Shown here piece by piece: positions 37,049-46,685 of a DNA stretch of 64,000 nucleotides. Source of the stretch: Natrinema altunense (GTDB lineage Archaea; Halobacteriota; Halobacteria; Halobacteriales; Natrialbaceae); contig NZ_JNCS01000001.1 in assembly GCF_000731985.1 (NCBI RefSeq), positions 620,001 to 684,000 of the forward strand. Direction: 5' to 3'. The position numbers and the translations under genes are program-made. The notes under the pieces were generated by a model, which worked only from the letters and a program-made list of their open reading frames with translations, had not been told where the DNA came from and did no database searches. Positions within the stretch are counted from its first letter, which is position 1, and every line of letters starts with the position of its first letter.

Positions 37049-38812
37049 TTAGTACAGTGCTCGTAGTTGTTCTTTGAGGTCGTTCTCGATATCGTCGATG
37101 AACTCGTCCCACTCCTCGGCCGTGCCCATCCGGTTGAGCTGTGGTGCAGCGTCGACGTCCGTGATCTCTTCTGGTGGCACACCGGCTTCGAGTGCCTCGA
37201 AGGCCTCGTCGTTGAACGTCTTGATCGCGCCCAGCATCCGGTATGTCTTCTCGGGTTCGCAGTAGGTGTCGACGTCGTGGAGCGCGTTCTGCTGGAGCCA
37301 GGCCTCACGCAGGTAGCGTGCGACCTCGAGCGTGAGCTGCTGGTCCTCCGGCAGCGCGTCCTTCCCGACGAGCTGGACGATCTCTTGGAGTTCGTCCTCC
37401 TCGTCGAGTACGTCGACCGCCCACTGGCGGGTCTCCGCCCAGTCGCCGGCGACGTTGCTCTCCCACCACGGGTCGAGCTGATCCTTGTACAGCGAGTAGG
37501 ACTCGTTCCAGTTGATCGACGGGAAGTGCCGACGCTCCGCGAGGTCGGCGTCCAGCGCCCAGAACGTCTTGACGATACGCAGCGTGTTCTGGGTGACCGG
37601 CTCGGAGAAGTCACCGCCCGGTGGCGAGACCGCCCCGACGACCGAAATCGAACCTTCGCCGCCGTTGATCAGTTGGAACTTGCCGGCGCGCTCGTAGAAC
37701 TCCGAGAGCGCGGCCGCCAGATACGCGGGGTAGCCCTCTTCGCCGGGCATCTCCTCGAGTCGGCTCGAGATCTCCCGCATGGCCTCGGCCCACCGCGAGG
37801 TGGAGTCGGCCATCAGTGCGACGTCGTAGCCCATGTCGCGGTAGTACTCCGCGATCGTGATGCCCGTGTAGATACAGGACTCGCGGGCCGCGACGGGCAT
37901 GTTCGACGTGTTGGCGATGAGGCAGGTCCGGGCCATCAGCGGGTTCCCGGTCTGTGGGTCCGGCAGTTCCGGGAAGTCCTCGATGACCTCCGTCATCTCG
38001 TTGCCGCGCTCGCCACAGCCGATGTAGACGACGATGTCCGCGTCGGACCACTTGGCGAGTTGCTGCTGGGTGACGGTCTTCCCGGAGCCAAAGGGTCCGG
38101 GGATCGCCGCCGTCCCGCCCTTCGCGAGCGGGAAGAGTCCGTCCTGGACGCGCTGGCCCGTCACCAGCGGCTCGGTCGGCGTCTCCTTGTCACCGGCGGG
38201 ACGGGCCTCTCGGACCGGCCACTCCTGGTGCATCTGGATCTCCTCGCCGCTCGAGAGTTCGGCGACCGTCTCCTCGACGGTGAACTCGCCGCTCTCGATG
38301 GACGTGACTTCACCGCCCTCGTAGTCCGGCGGCACCATGACCTTGTGGTCGATGGTGACGGTCTCTTCGACGACACCGACGGCGTCGCCGGGTTCGACCG
38401 CGTCGCCTTCCTCGACGGTGGGTTCGAACTCCCACTGCTTCTCGAGGTCGATCCCGGGTGCGTCGACCCCGCGGTCGAGGAACGCCGTCCCCATCTTGTC
38501 CTCGAGGACGTCGAGCGGGCGCTGGACGCCGTCGTAGATGGAGTCCATCATGCCCGGTCCGAGGTCGACGCTCAGGGGCTCGCCCGTGTTCTGGACGGGT
38601 TCGCCCGGGCCGACGCCGGAGGTTTCCTCGTAGACCTGAATCGTGGTCAGGTTCCCTTCGATCTCGATGACCTCGCCCATCAGTCCTTCGTCGCCGACGT
38701 AGACGACGTCGTTCATCCGGGCGTCGAGGTCCGTGGCAGTCACGACGGGACCGCTCACGCTTTCGATTACACCGTCTTCGTCGACGGATTCGATGTCTTC
38801 TGCCTGGCTCAT
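37049..38812 (-). CDS. atpA: A-type ATP synthase subunit A (catalytic)
   Basis: 587 residues. The P-loop GPFGSGKT at 239-246 is intact and uninterrupted, so there is no intein at the site where several archaeal atpA genes carry one. The catalytic [10 protein letters not shown] motif (about 268-277) and the [13 protein letters not shown] segment are present, as is the family's non-homologous region at about 115-200. The gene sits between atpF and atpB with 2-3 nt spacing. It synthesises ATP from the ion gradient, or hydrolyses it. Confidence 0.96.
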   Translation of the reverse strand: MSQAEDIESVDEDGVIESVSGPVVTATDLDARMNDVVYVGDEGLMGEVIEIEGNLTTIQVYEETSGVGPGEPVQNTGEPLSVDLGPGMMDSIYDGVQRPLDVLEDKMGTAFLDRGVDAPGIDLEKQWEFEPTVEEGDAVEPGDAVGVVEETVTIDHKVMVPPDYEGGEVTSIESGEFTVEETVAELSSGEEIQMHQEWPVREARPAGDKETPTEPLVTGQRVQDGLFPLAKGGTAAIPGPFGSGKTVTQQQLAKWSDADIVVYIGCGERGNEMTEVIEDFPELPDPQTGNPLMARTCLIANTSNMPVAARESCIYTGITIAEYYRDMGYDVALMADSTSRWAEAMREISSRLEEMPGEEGYPAYLAAALSEFYERAGKFQLINGGEGSISVVGAVSPPGGDFSEPVTQNTLRIVKTFWALDADLAERRHFPSINWNESYSLYKDQLDPWWESNVAGDWAETRQWAVDVLDEEDELQEIVQLVGKDALPEDQQLTLEVARYLREAWLQQNALHDVDTYCEPEKTYRMLGAIKTFNDEAFEALEAGVPPEEITDVDAAPQLNRMGTAEEWDEFIDDIENDLKEQLRALY

Positions 38813-38815
38813 AGT

Positions 38816-39148
38816 TTACTCTTGTTCGTCCTCGTCCATCAGGTCGATACCGATCGCGCGTTTGATCTGGTCGCGCAGTCCGCCGCCACCGGTGCCGCTC
38901 CCGATCGTGACGACGACCGGCTCGACGCTCGTTTCGACCTCCTGGCGGACCGACCGCGACAGGTACTCGAGGTCGTCGTCGTGCATGACGACGATGCCGA
39001 CGCCCTCGTCCTCGAGGGCCGCCGTCGCTGCATCGTCCAACCGCTCGTCTTTCTCGTCGTCCGGGACGTTCTCGAACCGCCGCACTCCCGCGAGGCGGAA
39101 GCCGGTGGTGAACTCCGGACTGCCGACGACTGCGATTTCCTGGCTCAT
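38816..39148 (-). CDS. atpF: A-type ATP synthase subunit F
   Basis: 110 residues. This is a small Rossmann-like central-stalk subunit with the start SQEIAVVGSPEFTTGFRLAGV and the IVVMHDDDLEYL strand. Its ATG overlaps the atpC stop by 3-4 nt and its stop is 3 nt before atpA. An acidic tail EDEQE is present. Confidence 0.93.
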   Translation of the reverse strand: MSQEIAVVGSPEFTTGFRLAGVRRFENVPDDEKDERLDDAATAALEDEGVGIVVMHDDDLEYLSRSVRQEVETSVEPVVVTIGSGTGGGGLRDQIKRAIGIDLMDEDEQE

Positions 39149-40197
39149 AGGATCACCAGCTCTTCTTCGATCTCGTTTTCGTCGAGTCCGACCTCGCGAC
39201 CCCGCGCGATCGCGCGGATGTTCTCGACCTCGCGCTCTTTGGCGAGGACGAACGACAGAACGGGCGATATCGAGGTCGGGTACACGCTCGAGAGCGTGTC
39301 GGCGTACTCGAGCAACGCAGCGTCTAGTGCGTGCTCGAACTGGATAAGGCTGTCAGCATCGCGCAGCCGATCCAGCGCCCCCGAGAGGCGGTCGCCGTAG
39401 CGTTTGTTCTCGGCGATGTGGTCGACGAGCGCGTCGTAATCGCCGACCAAGCGGTTCAGGTCCGACTCGTCGAACAGGACGCCGCCGTCGATGTAGTAGG
39501 CGGCGGGGTCGAGGTCGGCCCCGCTCCGTGCGAGGCGCAACGCGTTCCGCGCGTTCAGGAAGTCGATCTCGGCTTCGAGGAACTCGACGTACTTCGCTTC
39601 CGGCCCCTCTCGGGGTCGGCCGAGGTCCTCGAGCAGGTTCTCGTAGAACGCGCGATCGAGCGCGTTCTCGAGGGGAACGAGCGCGCCGCTCTCTTCGAAC
39701 TCCTCGTAGGCGTCTTCGAGCTGCTCGGCGAAGATCGTCCCGTCGAGGATCTCGATGACGTCTTCGATCGAATCGACTTCGACCAGCCGGTCGATCGTTC
39801 CGTCGTCGAGTTCGCCGGCCCGAATGAGATCCGTACTGATCTCCTCGGGATCGGAATCCGTATAGATTCCGCGGACGATCGTCTTCAGGTTCCAGACGTC
39901 GAACTTCCGGAGGTACCGAACGATGCGGTCGTAGAGGTGCCCTTCGGACCACTCGAGGAGGTCGTCGAAGTGCTTCGCGAGGTTGCGGTTCAGCGCGTAC
40001 TCGATCAGGTCGACGCCGGAAAACCGCGTTCCGAGCGCGTTGATCTCCTGTTCGTACTCCGTTTCCTCCATGAACCGCGCGATCTCGCTCGGCCCCATCC
40101 GGATCAGCTTGCGGTAGTCCTCGTCGGACAACATCGCCGCTCGGCGCGAGCGAACGCGAGCGTTCACGTACTCCGGATTCGAGGCTCCCGTACTCAT
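39145..40197 (-). CDS. atpC: A-type ATP synthase subunit C
   Basis: 350 residues. This is the funnel-shaped subunit joining the central stalk to the membrane rotor. It consists of repeated all-helical modules; NPEYVNARVRSRRAAML at the N-terminus and FVLAKEREVENIRAIARG near the C-terminus are typical. It overlaps atpE upstream and atpF downstream by 4 nt each, which implies translational coupling. Confidence 0.94.
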   Translation of the reverse strand: MSTGASNPEYVNARVRSRRAAMLSDEDYRKLIRMGPSEIARFMEETEYEQEINALGTRFSGVDLIEYALNRNLAKHFDDLLEWSEGHLYDRIVRYLRKFDVWNLKTIVRGIYTDSDPEEISTDLIRAGELDDGTIDRLVEVDSIEDVIEILDGTIFAEQLEDAYEEFEESGALVPLENALDRAFYENLLEDLGRPREGPEAKYVEFLEAEIDFLNARNALRLARSGADLDPAAYYIDGGVLFDESDLNRLVGDYDALVDHIAENKRYGDRLSGALDRLRDADSLIQFEHALDAALLEYADTLSSVYPTSISPVLSFVLAKEREVENIRAIARGREVGLDENEIEEELVIL

Positions 40198-40775
40198 TGC
40201 TCGAAGAGTCGGTTACTGATCTCCTGAAGGTTGTCTTCCCAGACGTCCTCGAGCACCGAATCGAAGGTGTTGTTGACGCGGACGCGGGAGGCCTCGCTCT
40301 CGACGACGACGCCGCCGAGACAGTCGTAGTCACCGGCGTATTCGTAGCCGTCGTAGTCGGCGAGGATCGATTCGAGCAACTCCGCGTCGTCGGACCGGCC
40401 GTAGACGGCGACGTCGTCGCCCTCGTCGAACTCGACCGTCGCTGCCTCGAGCAGGTCGCGGGTGAGTTCCTCGCGGCTGTCGCCCTCGAGGGAAGCGAGT
40501 TCGTCCTCGACCGCCTCGCGGACTTCCGTGAGGACGTCGCGGCGTGCCTCCAGGCGCTGCTGTTTCGCCTCCAGTTTCGCACTGGAGAGTCGCTGTTCGC
40601 GCAACTGCTCGATCTCGCGGTCGACGTCGGCTTCGGCGTCGGCGACGATCTCGTCTGCGTCCTCCTGGGCGGCCGATTCGATCTCTTCGGCGCGCGTTTC
40701 GCCCTCAGCGCGGATGTCCTCCGCACGCGCGTGAGCCTCTTCTCGAATGTCCTCAACGACTGTATCCAAACTCAT
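40194..40775 (-). CDS. atpE: A-type ATP synthase subunit E
   Basis: 193 residues. This is the peripheral-stalk subunit. The first half is a long charged helix (HARAEDIRAEGETRAEEIE and onward) and the C-terminal domain carries GGVVVESEASRVRVNNTFD, the family hallmark. The protein is soluble and pairs with subunit H. It starts at 40775, 26 nt after the atpK stop, and overlaps atpC by 4 nt. Confidence 0.94.
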   Translation of the reverse strand: MSLDTVVEDIREEAHARAEDIRAEGETRAEEIESAAQEDADEIVADAEADVDREIEQLREQRLSSAKLEAKQQRLEARRDVLTEVREAVEDELASLEGDSREELTRDLLEAATVEFDEGDDVAVYGRSDDAELLESILADYDGYEYAGDYDCLGGVVVESEASRVRVNNTFDSVLEDVWEDNLQEISNRLFEQ

Positions 40776-40801
40776 TGTAAGAAAGTTCGAAGGGAGACGC
40801 T

Positions 40802-41107
40802 TTAAGGTCCGACGAAGAGCGCGACCAGTGCGAAGATCACGAGCGTCTCGGGCAGGACCGTCAGCAGGATGCCGATACCCGGCGAGATGGAGTCCTCGGC
40901 GAGCGCGCCGACGACCGATGCACCGATCGCTCGCTCCGCATACCCCGCACCGATGGCCGCGAGGCCGATACCCAGCGCCGCCGCCGCACCTCGCTCGATC
41001 ATGGGACCGCCGTTACCGGCCTGAGCGGCGGTCTCCTGTAGCGCAACCGCGTTCTCTGCGAAACTGTTCAGCGCGAGTGCCATTTCGGGTAGAGCTTCGA
41101 TTGTCAT
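40802..41107 (-). CDS. atpK: A-type ATP synthase subunit K (rotor ring)
   Basis: 101 residues from the ATG at 41105-41107; an open extension upstream lacks homology. The N-terminal 38 residues are mildly hydrophobic and perhaps a cleaved or peripheral part. A hairpin of two TM helices follows (about 40-70 and 76-99), with the ion-carrying Glu87 in TVLPETLVIF. Many copies form the membrane ring. A 203-nt gap to atpI upstream, with AT-rich promoter-like sequence, suggests extra expression of this gene. Confidence 0.93.
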   Translation of the reverse strand: MTIEALPEMALALNSFAENAVALQETAAQAGNGGPMIERGAAAALGIGLAAIGAGYAERAIGASVVGALAEDSISPGIGILLTVLPETLVIFALVALFVGP

Positions 41108-41200
41108 GTTGAGTTTTCCTCGTGGTTTTGCAACCGGACAGGTGGTACTACTCCCCAGCGTGTTCTTAAAACTTCCCAAACCAAACTGCCGATTTCCCCG

Positions 41201-41208
41201 TTATAACC
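41201..41208 (-). promoter_or_regulatory. Possible internal promoter before atpK
   Basis: GGTTATAA on the minus strand lies in the 203-nt gap between atpI and atpK, which is AT-rich for this genome. A second candidate, TTTAAGAA, is at 41163-41170. The other gaps in this operon are 0-26 nt. Confidence 0.4.
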
Positions 41209-41310
41209 CTCGATACTTGCCATCCAGGGGTATTATCCTTTCGATACGAGTGGGAAAATACGAGTCGAGTTAGCACGAAATTCGGTCGCCGAGACGGGAG
41301 CCGACGAGGG

Positions 41311-43575
41311 TTACTCCTCGTCGTCGGATCGAACCCTACCGAAGGGTTCGAACTTCCGGCCACCGCCCTCGTAGAACCGGTTGAAGAACTCGACGTACTC
41401 AAGACGGATCCCCTGGAGCCCGGCGCTCGTAATGCCGAGCAGCAAGACGACAACGTGGCCGATCACGAGAACGACTACACCGATGAGTGCCATCAGGATG
41501 CCGCCGTGGAGCAGGCCGCCGAACATGACCTCGGTCACTTCGTGACCGTGGTAGGTCCCCTGTTCGAGCATGTGCTGGGGCGCGTGGCTGGTCCCGAAGT
41601 GCCACTCCGCGCCGTGATCGGTCTCGACGACGTACACCCCGAAGAACAGCATGTTAACGACGAACGCCATGCCTGCCTTCGCGAGGATGACCGCGGCGAT
41701 CCGCAGGTACGAGAGTACGTCTCCGAAGACGTTGAAGCTCTCGAGACCGCCGATGATGATCCCCAGGGCGCCATAGTGTCTGACCTCGCCGTAGACCATC
41801 GTCACGAACCCGATCAGCATGAGCGGAAGTGCGACGAACTGGCCGATTTCCGCGGGGAAGCCGGTGAACCCGAGCTCGAGCGCTGCCTCGGAGCCGGACC
41901 CGAACACTTCGAACAGGAAGTTCGGCTTCGCCGCTCCAAGGTGGCGACTGAAGATCCACGTCCAGAGGCCGATCATGAGCAGTGCCCACGAACCGTTCTC
42001 GAAGTAGGCGTCTCCGACGCCGTGGTCGAGATCGTTAACGAAGCCGAAGACGTACCCGAGGGTGAGATGTGCCAGTCCGATGAAGACGCTCACCAGCAGC
42101 CACGTCTGGCTGAACTGCGAGAACGCGGGCTGAATCCCCTTCCGCAGCGGCGGGCCGTGGCTAAACAGGAGCTCACCGAGAACGTGTAGGCCGAATATTT
42201 CCCCGTACAAGACGCCGAACAGCATCGTGAACCCGCCGGCCCACATGCCGATCGCACCCAGGCTTCGGATGATGTCCTCGTCGAACCGGCTATACAGGAA
42301 GAAGCCGGCGGCCGTGTAGAGCATCCCGTAGCCGAGGTCACCCAGCATGAACCCGTAGAACGCCGGGAACGTCAACAGCAAGACGACGGTCGGGTCGAGT
42401 TCGCTGTATTTCGGCCGGTCGATCAGCCGAAGCAGGAACTCGAACGGCTTCGCGGGACCGGTGTTGTCCTGAATGACCGGCGGTTCGTCGACCATCGTCA
42501 CGACATCGCCGCTGGCCGCGGTCGTGCCGCCGTCGGCGATCGCCTCCTGTGTCCCGACGTCTCGTTCTTCTTCCTCGGTCGTCTCCTCGGCACCGCCGGA
42601 GCCGCCGTGGTCGACGTCTTCCGTCCGCGTCGGATACCCCTCGTCGTTGTAGTCGGCGCGGACGAGTTCTTCGACCTCGACACTGTCGCCGACCGCATCG
42701 TTCAGTGTCGCGACGAGCCGGTCGTACTCCTCGGTCGGGAGCCAGCCCTCCGCGACGAACGCGTGGTCGGTCGTCGCGAACTGCAGCGGCGCTTCCGCCT
42801 GCTGAACCTCGATCGTCAGCTCCTCTTCGGCACGCAGGAGGAAGCCGGCCTCCTCCCGCTTGATCTCTTCGAGGTCCGCATCGATGTCGTCGAGCTGGGA
42901 CTCGAGGTCGCGCTTTCGACGCTCGAGGTCGGCGACGTAGTCGTCGGGACTCTGGTCGGTATCGGGCACCTCGTAGCGGGTGAACTCGACGCCGACCAGG
43001 GCGTCGTCGATCGGACTCTCGTCGGCGCTCTCGGCGGGCGCGGCGACGATCGCCACGACGTTGCCGCCGGTAAACGTCTCGAACGCCCGAACGTCGTCGG
43101 ACGCGCTCACGGCCGCCTCGACGTCCTCGAGCGAACCCTCGCCGACGAGGACGTCGACCGACTCATAGCCCGACAGCAGGTCGATATCGACGCCGAGCTC
43201 CGCGAACGGAGCCACGCGATCGATCCGATCGTCGACCCGCCGCAGTTCGTCGTTGATCTCCGCGCGCCGGTCGTCGAGTTCGTTGATCCGCGTGCGGATC
43301 TCCTCGAGTCGCGCCTCCCAACCCTCTTCGAGGGTCCCCGGTTCGGCCTCGTCGGCCGAGAGATCGAGGGTGCTCTCGAGGGCGCGGACGGTGATCAGCT
43401 TCTCGGAGGCGTCGTCGGCACCCGCCATCGGGTCGCCGTTGTCGAACGCCTCCCAGGAGCCGTCGTAATCCGATAGATGCACCAGGCTCAGCTCGTGAAC
43501 CGTCTCGATGACCGTGGGCATAACGCCCCTGGAGCCGGTCACCGAGACCTTGCTCATTCGCTCAGGTCTGAGCAT
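41311..43575 (-). CDS. atpI: A-type ATP synthase subunit I (a-subunit)
   Basis: 754 residues from the ATG at 43573-43575, overlapping atpH by 14 nt, which is the arrangement in haloarchaea; a second ATG at 43557 would drop MLRPER. The N-terminal half is cytoplasmic and acidic with coiled coils. The C-terminal half has about eight TM helices, including GDLGYGMLYTAAGFF and the SYLRIAAVILAKAGMA segment with the conserved Arg of the ion half-channels. It is the membrane stator. Confidence 0.94.
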   Translation of the reverse strand: MLRPERMSKVSVTGSRGVMPTVIETVHELSLVHLSDYDGSWEAFDNGDPMAGADDASEKLITVRALESTLDLSADEAEPGTLEEGWEARLEEIRTRINELDDRRAEINDELRRVDDRIDRVAPFAELGVDIDLLSGYESVDVLVGEGSLEDVEAAVSASDDVRAFETFTGGNVVAIVAAPAESADESPIDDALVGVEFTRYEVPDTDQSPDDYVADLERRKRDLESQLDDIDADLEEIKREEAGFLLRAEEELTIEVQQAEAPLQFATTDHAFVAEGWLPTEEYDRLVATLNDAVGDSVEVEELVRADYNDEGYPTRTEDVDHGGSGGAEETTEEEERDVGTQEAIADGGTTAASGDVVTMVDEPPVIQDNTGPAKPFEFLLRLIDRPKYSELDPTVVLLLTFPAFYGFMLGDLGYGMLYTAAGFFLYSRFDEDIIRSLGAIGMWAGGFTMLFGVLYGEIFGLHVLGELLFSHGPPLRKGIQPAFSQFSQTWLLVSVFIGLAHLTLGYVFGFVNDLDHGVGDAYFENGSWALLMIGLWTWIFSRHLGAAKPNFLFEVFGSGSEAALELGFTGFPAEIGQFVALPLMLIGFVTMVYGEVRHYGALGIIIGGLESFNVFGDVLSYLRIAAVILAKAGMAFVVNMLFFGVYVVETDHGAEWHFGTSHAPQHMLEQGTYHGHEVTEVMFGGLLHGGILMALIGVVVLVIGHVVVLLLGITSAGLQGIRLEYVEFFNRFYEGGGRKFEPFGRVRSDDEE

Positions 43576-43894
43576 GAACGTCCTCCTGGAACAGTTCGAC
43601 GACGTAATCGGTGACGTCGTCGGCCCGTTTCCGGGCGCGCTCGGCGAGCTCCTCACGCTCCTGTTCGCCTTCTTCGAGGACCTGCTCGCAGTCCGCGTCG
43701 ATCTCCTCGCGAGCTTCCTCCAGGCGGCGCTCCCGCAACTCCTGGGCCTCCTGTTCCGCTTCCGTGCGAATCTCCTCGGCACGTTCCCGGGCCTCGGCTA
43801 TTCGCTCGTCGCGGTCGTTTTCTGCCAATGCGACGATCTCGTCGGCCTCCTCTTCCGCCGACTTAATTCGTTCGAGAACCTCTGGCCTCGGCAT
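43562..43894 (-). CDS. atpH: A-type ATP synthase subunit H
   Basis: 110 residues, almost entirely a charged coiled coil (heptads of Glu, Arg and Ala from residue 5 to about 95). This is the peripheral-stalk subunit that pairs with E. It is the first gene of the ATPase operon; the ATG is at 43892-43894 and a TATA-like CATATACG lies at about 43923-43930. Its end overlaps the start of atpI. Confidence 0.9.
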   Translation of the reverse strand: MPRPEVLERIKSAEEEADEIVALAENDRDERIAEARERAEEIRTEAEQEAQELRERRLEEAREEIDADCEQVLEEGEQEREELAERARKRADDVTDYVVELFQEDVHAQT

Positions 43895-44052
43895 ACTCTA
43901 AGCAGTCGGACGTTTGCCAGAGCGCGTATATGGTAGTTGCGAAAGTGCCTCAGCGCGATTCGCCCTCAGTCGGTCGGTAATTCGTCCTTACTCAGCCGTT
44001 CGTCCCGCCGAGAACAGCAGACATATGCCGATCGGATCGAAACGCCTCAGTA

Positions 44053-44676
44053 ATGGGACTTCTCGAGAACAAGGCCCGTGCTCGACTGTTCTACAAGTAC
44101 CTGTCACGGGTCTACGACCAGGTGAACCCCTTCATCTGGACCGAAGAAATGCGTACCGAGGCCCTCTCCTTGCTCGAGATCGAGGACGACATGACGGTCC
44201 TCGATGTCGGCTCCGGGACCGGGTTCGCGACCGAGGGGTTACTCGAGCACGTCGACGAGGTGTACGCCCTCGATCAGAGCGAACATCAACTCGAACAGGC
44301 CTACGAGAAGTTCGGGAAACGCGCCCCGCCGGTTCATTTCCACCGCGGTGACGCCGAACGGCTCCCCTTCGCGACGGACACGTTCGACATCGTCTGGTCG
44401 TCGGGGTCGATCGAGTACTGGCCCAATCCGATCCTCGCGCTCCGTGAGTTCCGCCGCGTTCTCAAACCTGGCGGCCAGGTACTCGTCGTCGGCCCGAACT
44501 ATCCCGACAACGTCGTCAGCCAACTACTCGCCGACTCGATCATGCTCTTCTACGACGAGTACGAGGCCGATCGCATGTTCAAAACCGCCGGCTTCGAGGA
44601 CGTGAAACACGCGTTCATGGGACCGTCCTACGATCCCGAGGTCGCGATCACGACGATTGGACGCGTTCCGGAATAA
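44053..44676 (+). CDS. SAM-dependent methyltransferase (possible quinone methylase)
   Basis: 207 residues, class I fold. Motif I VLDVGSGTG is at 49-57, followed by YALDQSEHQLEQA and the acidic motif GDAERLPFATDTFD. LKPGGQVLVVGP closes the SAM domain. The size and the start LLENKARARLFYKYLSRVYD resemble the archaeal methylases related to plant MPBQ/MSBQ methyltransferase (VTE3), which suggests menaquinone ring methylation. That is inference. It is divergent from atpH by 158 nt. Confidence 0.8.
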   Translation: MGLLENKARARLFYKYLSRVYDQVNPFIWTEEMRTEALSLLEIEDDMTVLDVGSGTGFATEGLLEHVDEVYALDQSEHQLEQAYEKFGKRAPPVHFHRGDAERLPFATDTFDIVWSSGSIEYWPNPILALREFRRVLKPGGQVLVVGPNYPDNVVSQLLADSIMLFYDEYEADRMFKTAGFEDVKHAFMGPSYDPEVAITTIGRVPE

Positions 44677-44692
44677 GCGGCGAGCCTCCGTC

Positions 44693-45202
44693 TCAGGTCG
44701 CCGTCGTCTCGAGGGCGGCGATCCGCCGTCCGTCGACGGCGAGGGTCACGGAGACCGAATCCCCCGTCCCGAGCGTCGGGGTGTTGGTAGCCGCGACCGA
44801 GACCGCGGCCCGCTCTCCAGCCGTCCAGTCCGAATCGGCTCTCGAGTTGAAAGGCCCGTCCGGTGTCCCGTCGAATCCGCTCGCGCCGACGAACGGAACC
44901 GGCGGCTGCGTGCTCAGTGCTCGTCCGTTTACCGCGATCGTCACCGACAGCGACTCGACGTCGATGCGCTCGCCGGCGACGTGTTCGATCTCGATCACCG
45001 AGCGCTCCCCGTCGACGGAGAGTTCGAAACTCGCCGTCGGCCCGGGCGACTCGAGCGCCCACGCGTTGACACCGACGGCGACGACGGCACCGAGCGCAAC
45101 GGTGAGTGTGAGTAATAAGAGGACTCCGACGACCGGACTGACGCCGCGTCCACCCGTCGATACCGCTGGCCGCGTGCCGCGACGGTCCCACGTTCGGTTC
45201 AC
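44693..45202 (-). CDS. Archaeal type IV pilin
   Basis: 169 residues. The class III signal GGRG/VSPVVGVLLLLTL (cleavage expected after Gly20) is followed by a hydrophobic helix to about residue 45, as in archaeal pilins of the PilA/Pilin_N type. The rest is a beta-rich Ser/Thr/Ala/Asp head with no Cys. The prepilin peptidase PibD and the PilB/PilC machinery are not in the window. The protein is exported and would assemble into adhesion pili. A TATA-like element GATATTTTTA is at about 45226-45235. Confidence 0.82.
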   Translation of the reverse strand: MNRTWDRRGTRPAVSTGGRGVSPVVGVLLLLTLTVALGAVVAVGVNAWALESPGPTASFELSVDGERSVIEIEHVAGERIDVESLSVTIAVNGRALSTQPPVPFVGASGFDGTPDGPFNSRADSDWTAGERAAVSVAATNTPTLGTGDSVSVTLAVDGRRIAALETTAT

Positions 45203-45306
45203 GGTCCGCTCTGGCTGCTCGTTCCCGTAAAAATATCAGGCCGCGAGGGGAATCGGTGCCCGACTCCGGATAACTCTCGCTCCGTCGTCCGTTCCCGGGG
45301 CCCGGG

Positions 45307-46530
45307 TCAGGAGACCGCGTCGATCGTCGCGTTGACGCTTCCAGCGTCCGTTTCCGCTGTGATCTCGCTGGGACCGAGTGGCCGCGCGATCCAGTGGGTC
45401 CCGTCGTCGTCGGTCTCGCCGACTTCGGTACCATCGACGGAGAGGGTTGCCCGTACGGGTTCACCGGTCTCCGCGTCGACCACCGTCACCTTCACCGGTC
45501 CGCCCGCAGCCGTCTCGGTCGTCGTCAGCCTAAGTCCGCCGCTGATCCAGGTCCGGTCTTCGTCGGTCGGAAGCGACGAGACGGACAATTCCTGTATCTC
45601 GCGGTAGACGTCGCCCGTTCCGCTGTCGAAGTAGAACTCGAGGCGGCCGTGGTCGTGTCCCACGTCGGCCCAGTAGTAGCCGGGGCTGTTGTCCTGGAAG
45701 GACGGGCCGAACTCGTTCGCCCACGGGTAGAGGTCGCCGATGTGCTCGTATGCTTCGCCGCTTTCGAACCGATCCGGTGCCGATTCGTCGCGGTTATCGA
45801 ACCGGCTCGTTTCGACGACGTACCGACTGCCGTCCATCATCGCAACGCTGTATCCGGTCTGTGAGGTCGAGACGACGACATCGTACTGGACGGTGTCAGT
45901 CGGCCGTTCGGACAGTCGTCCGAGCGTCGATCGGAGCGGCGTTCGGTGCGCATCGAGCGTCGTGTGGGTCGCACGGGTTTGGCTCCCCGACAGCGAATAG
46001 CCCGGCACCTGATCCGCTCGATTGCCCAGTTCCTCGAGATCACGCGACAGCATCGCCGCCTCGTTGTGATTGCGTAACAGCGTCCGGAGGAGTTCCGCCG
46101 ACGACCGCTCGCCGGCGGCGTGTGCCCTCGTTGCGTTGCGTTCGCGTTGCTCGAGTTCGTTCGCTCGTTCCTTGAGTCGGTCGTAGGCCGCCTGTATTAT
46201 CGCTTTTCGTTCCTCGTCCGTCGCATCGTCGAACTCGCTGTCGACGATGGTATACTGGTCGTGGTCGACCCGGAGCTGGTCGTCCGCGCTCGCAAGCGCC
46301 GTTCCCAGGTCCGGTCCGTACTCGGTGTACTCGCTTCGGACCTCGCCGCTGAGCAGGAGTCTATTGGTCGTATTGTTAACCGTCGTTGGCGTCTGGGAGG
46401 ACGACGTTTGCAGCCGCACCGTCTCTACGGCGCTGTTACCCCCGTCGGTAGGCCCAGCCGCAACGATCGTTATCGCGGGCACGGAAAGGACGAGAAGCAA
46501 CGCGAGGAGGGCGGGGGTCGCGTTGGTCAT
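45307..46530 (-). CDS. Secreted protein of unknown function, divergent from a membrane HTH regulator
   Basis: 407 residues from the ATG at 46528-46530. A Sec signal (about 3-25) is followed by a polar, Thr/Asn-rich region and a helical stretch with ERANELEQRERNATRAHAAGERS (about 105-135). A beta-rich middle contains DVVVSTSQTGYSVAMMDGSRYV. A C-terminal Ig-like module has VKVTVVDAETGEPVRATLSVDG, a carboxypeptidase-regulatory or CNA-B-like repeat. There is no membrane anchor. It shares a 169-bp promoter region with the membrane-bound winged-helix gene. Similar pairs are common in haloarchaea (DUF7094/DUF7096-type, from memory). Confidence 0.72.
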   Translation of the reverse strand: MTNATPALLALLLVLSVPAITIVAAGPTDGGNSAVETVRLQTSSSQTPTTVNNTTNRLLLSGEVRSEYTEYGPDLGTALASADDQLRVDHDQYTIVDSEFDDATDEERKAIIQAAYDRLKERANELEQRERNATRAHAAGERSSAELLRTLLRNHNEAAMLSRDLEELGNRADQVPGYSLSGSQTRATHTTLDAHRTPLRSTLGRLSERPTDTVQYDVVVSTSQTGYSVAMMDGSRYVVETSRFDNRDESAPDRFESGEAYEHIGDLYPWANEFGPSFQDNSPGYYWADVGHDHGRLEFYFDSGTGDVYREIQELSVSSLPTDEDRTWISGGLRLTTTETAAGGPVKVTVVDAETGEPVRATLSVDGTEVGETDDDGTHWIARPLGPSEITAETDAGSVNATIDAVS

Positions 46531-46607
46531 CGCCACTCCGTACGGGCTCTTGATACAAAAACAGGTCGTCTCCAAACGAGCAGCCGGGACTGCTTTTAAT
46601 CACCTAC

Positions 46608-46642
46608 TTACCGCCCGGGAAACCCTTTAGCGCCGGCGGTAA
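46608..46642. repeat. Inverted repeat between the divergent genes
   Basis: Arms TTACCGCC (46608-46615) and GGCGGTAA (46635-46642) are perfectly complementary with a 19-nt spacer. The spacer contains the first copy of CCCGGGAAACC. Confidence 0.55.
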
Positions 46643-46685
46643 CGTTTTATTTTCCGATGGAAAGTGTTTTTTCCCCCGGGAAACC
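46614..46685. repeat. Direct 11-bp repeats with embedded palindromes
   Basis: CCCGGGAAACC occurs at 46614-46624 and again at 46675-46685, 61 bp apart, which is about six helical turns. The second copy is part of TTTCCC-CC-GGGAAA (46670-46683). Between them TTTCC-GAT-GGAAA (46651-46663) is a related palindrome next to TTTTATT (46645-46651), the likely TATA element of the gene at 46700. Together these look like a multi-site operator. Confidence 0.55.

Noticed and set aside
37049-38812. Possible intein in atpA
   Set aside because: The gene has the normal length of 587 codons and the P-loop is uninterrupted.
37067-39400. A 777-codon open frame on the plus strand
   Set aside because: It is the mirror of atpA, atpF and the end of atpC and has no plausible protein features.
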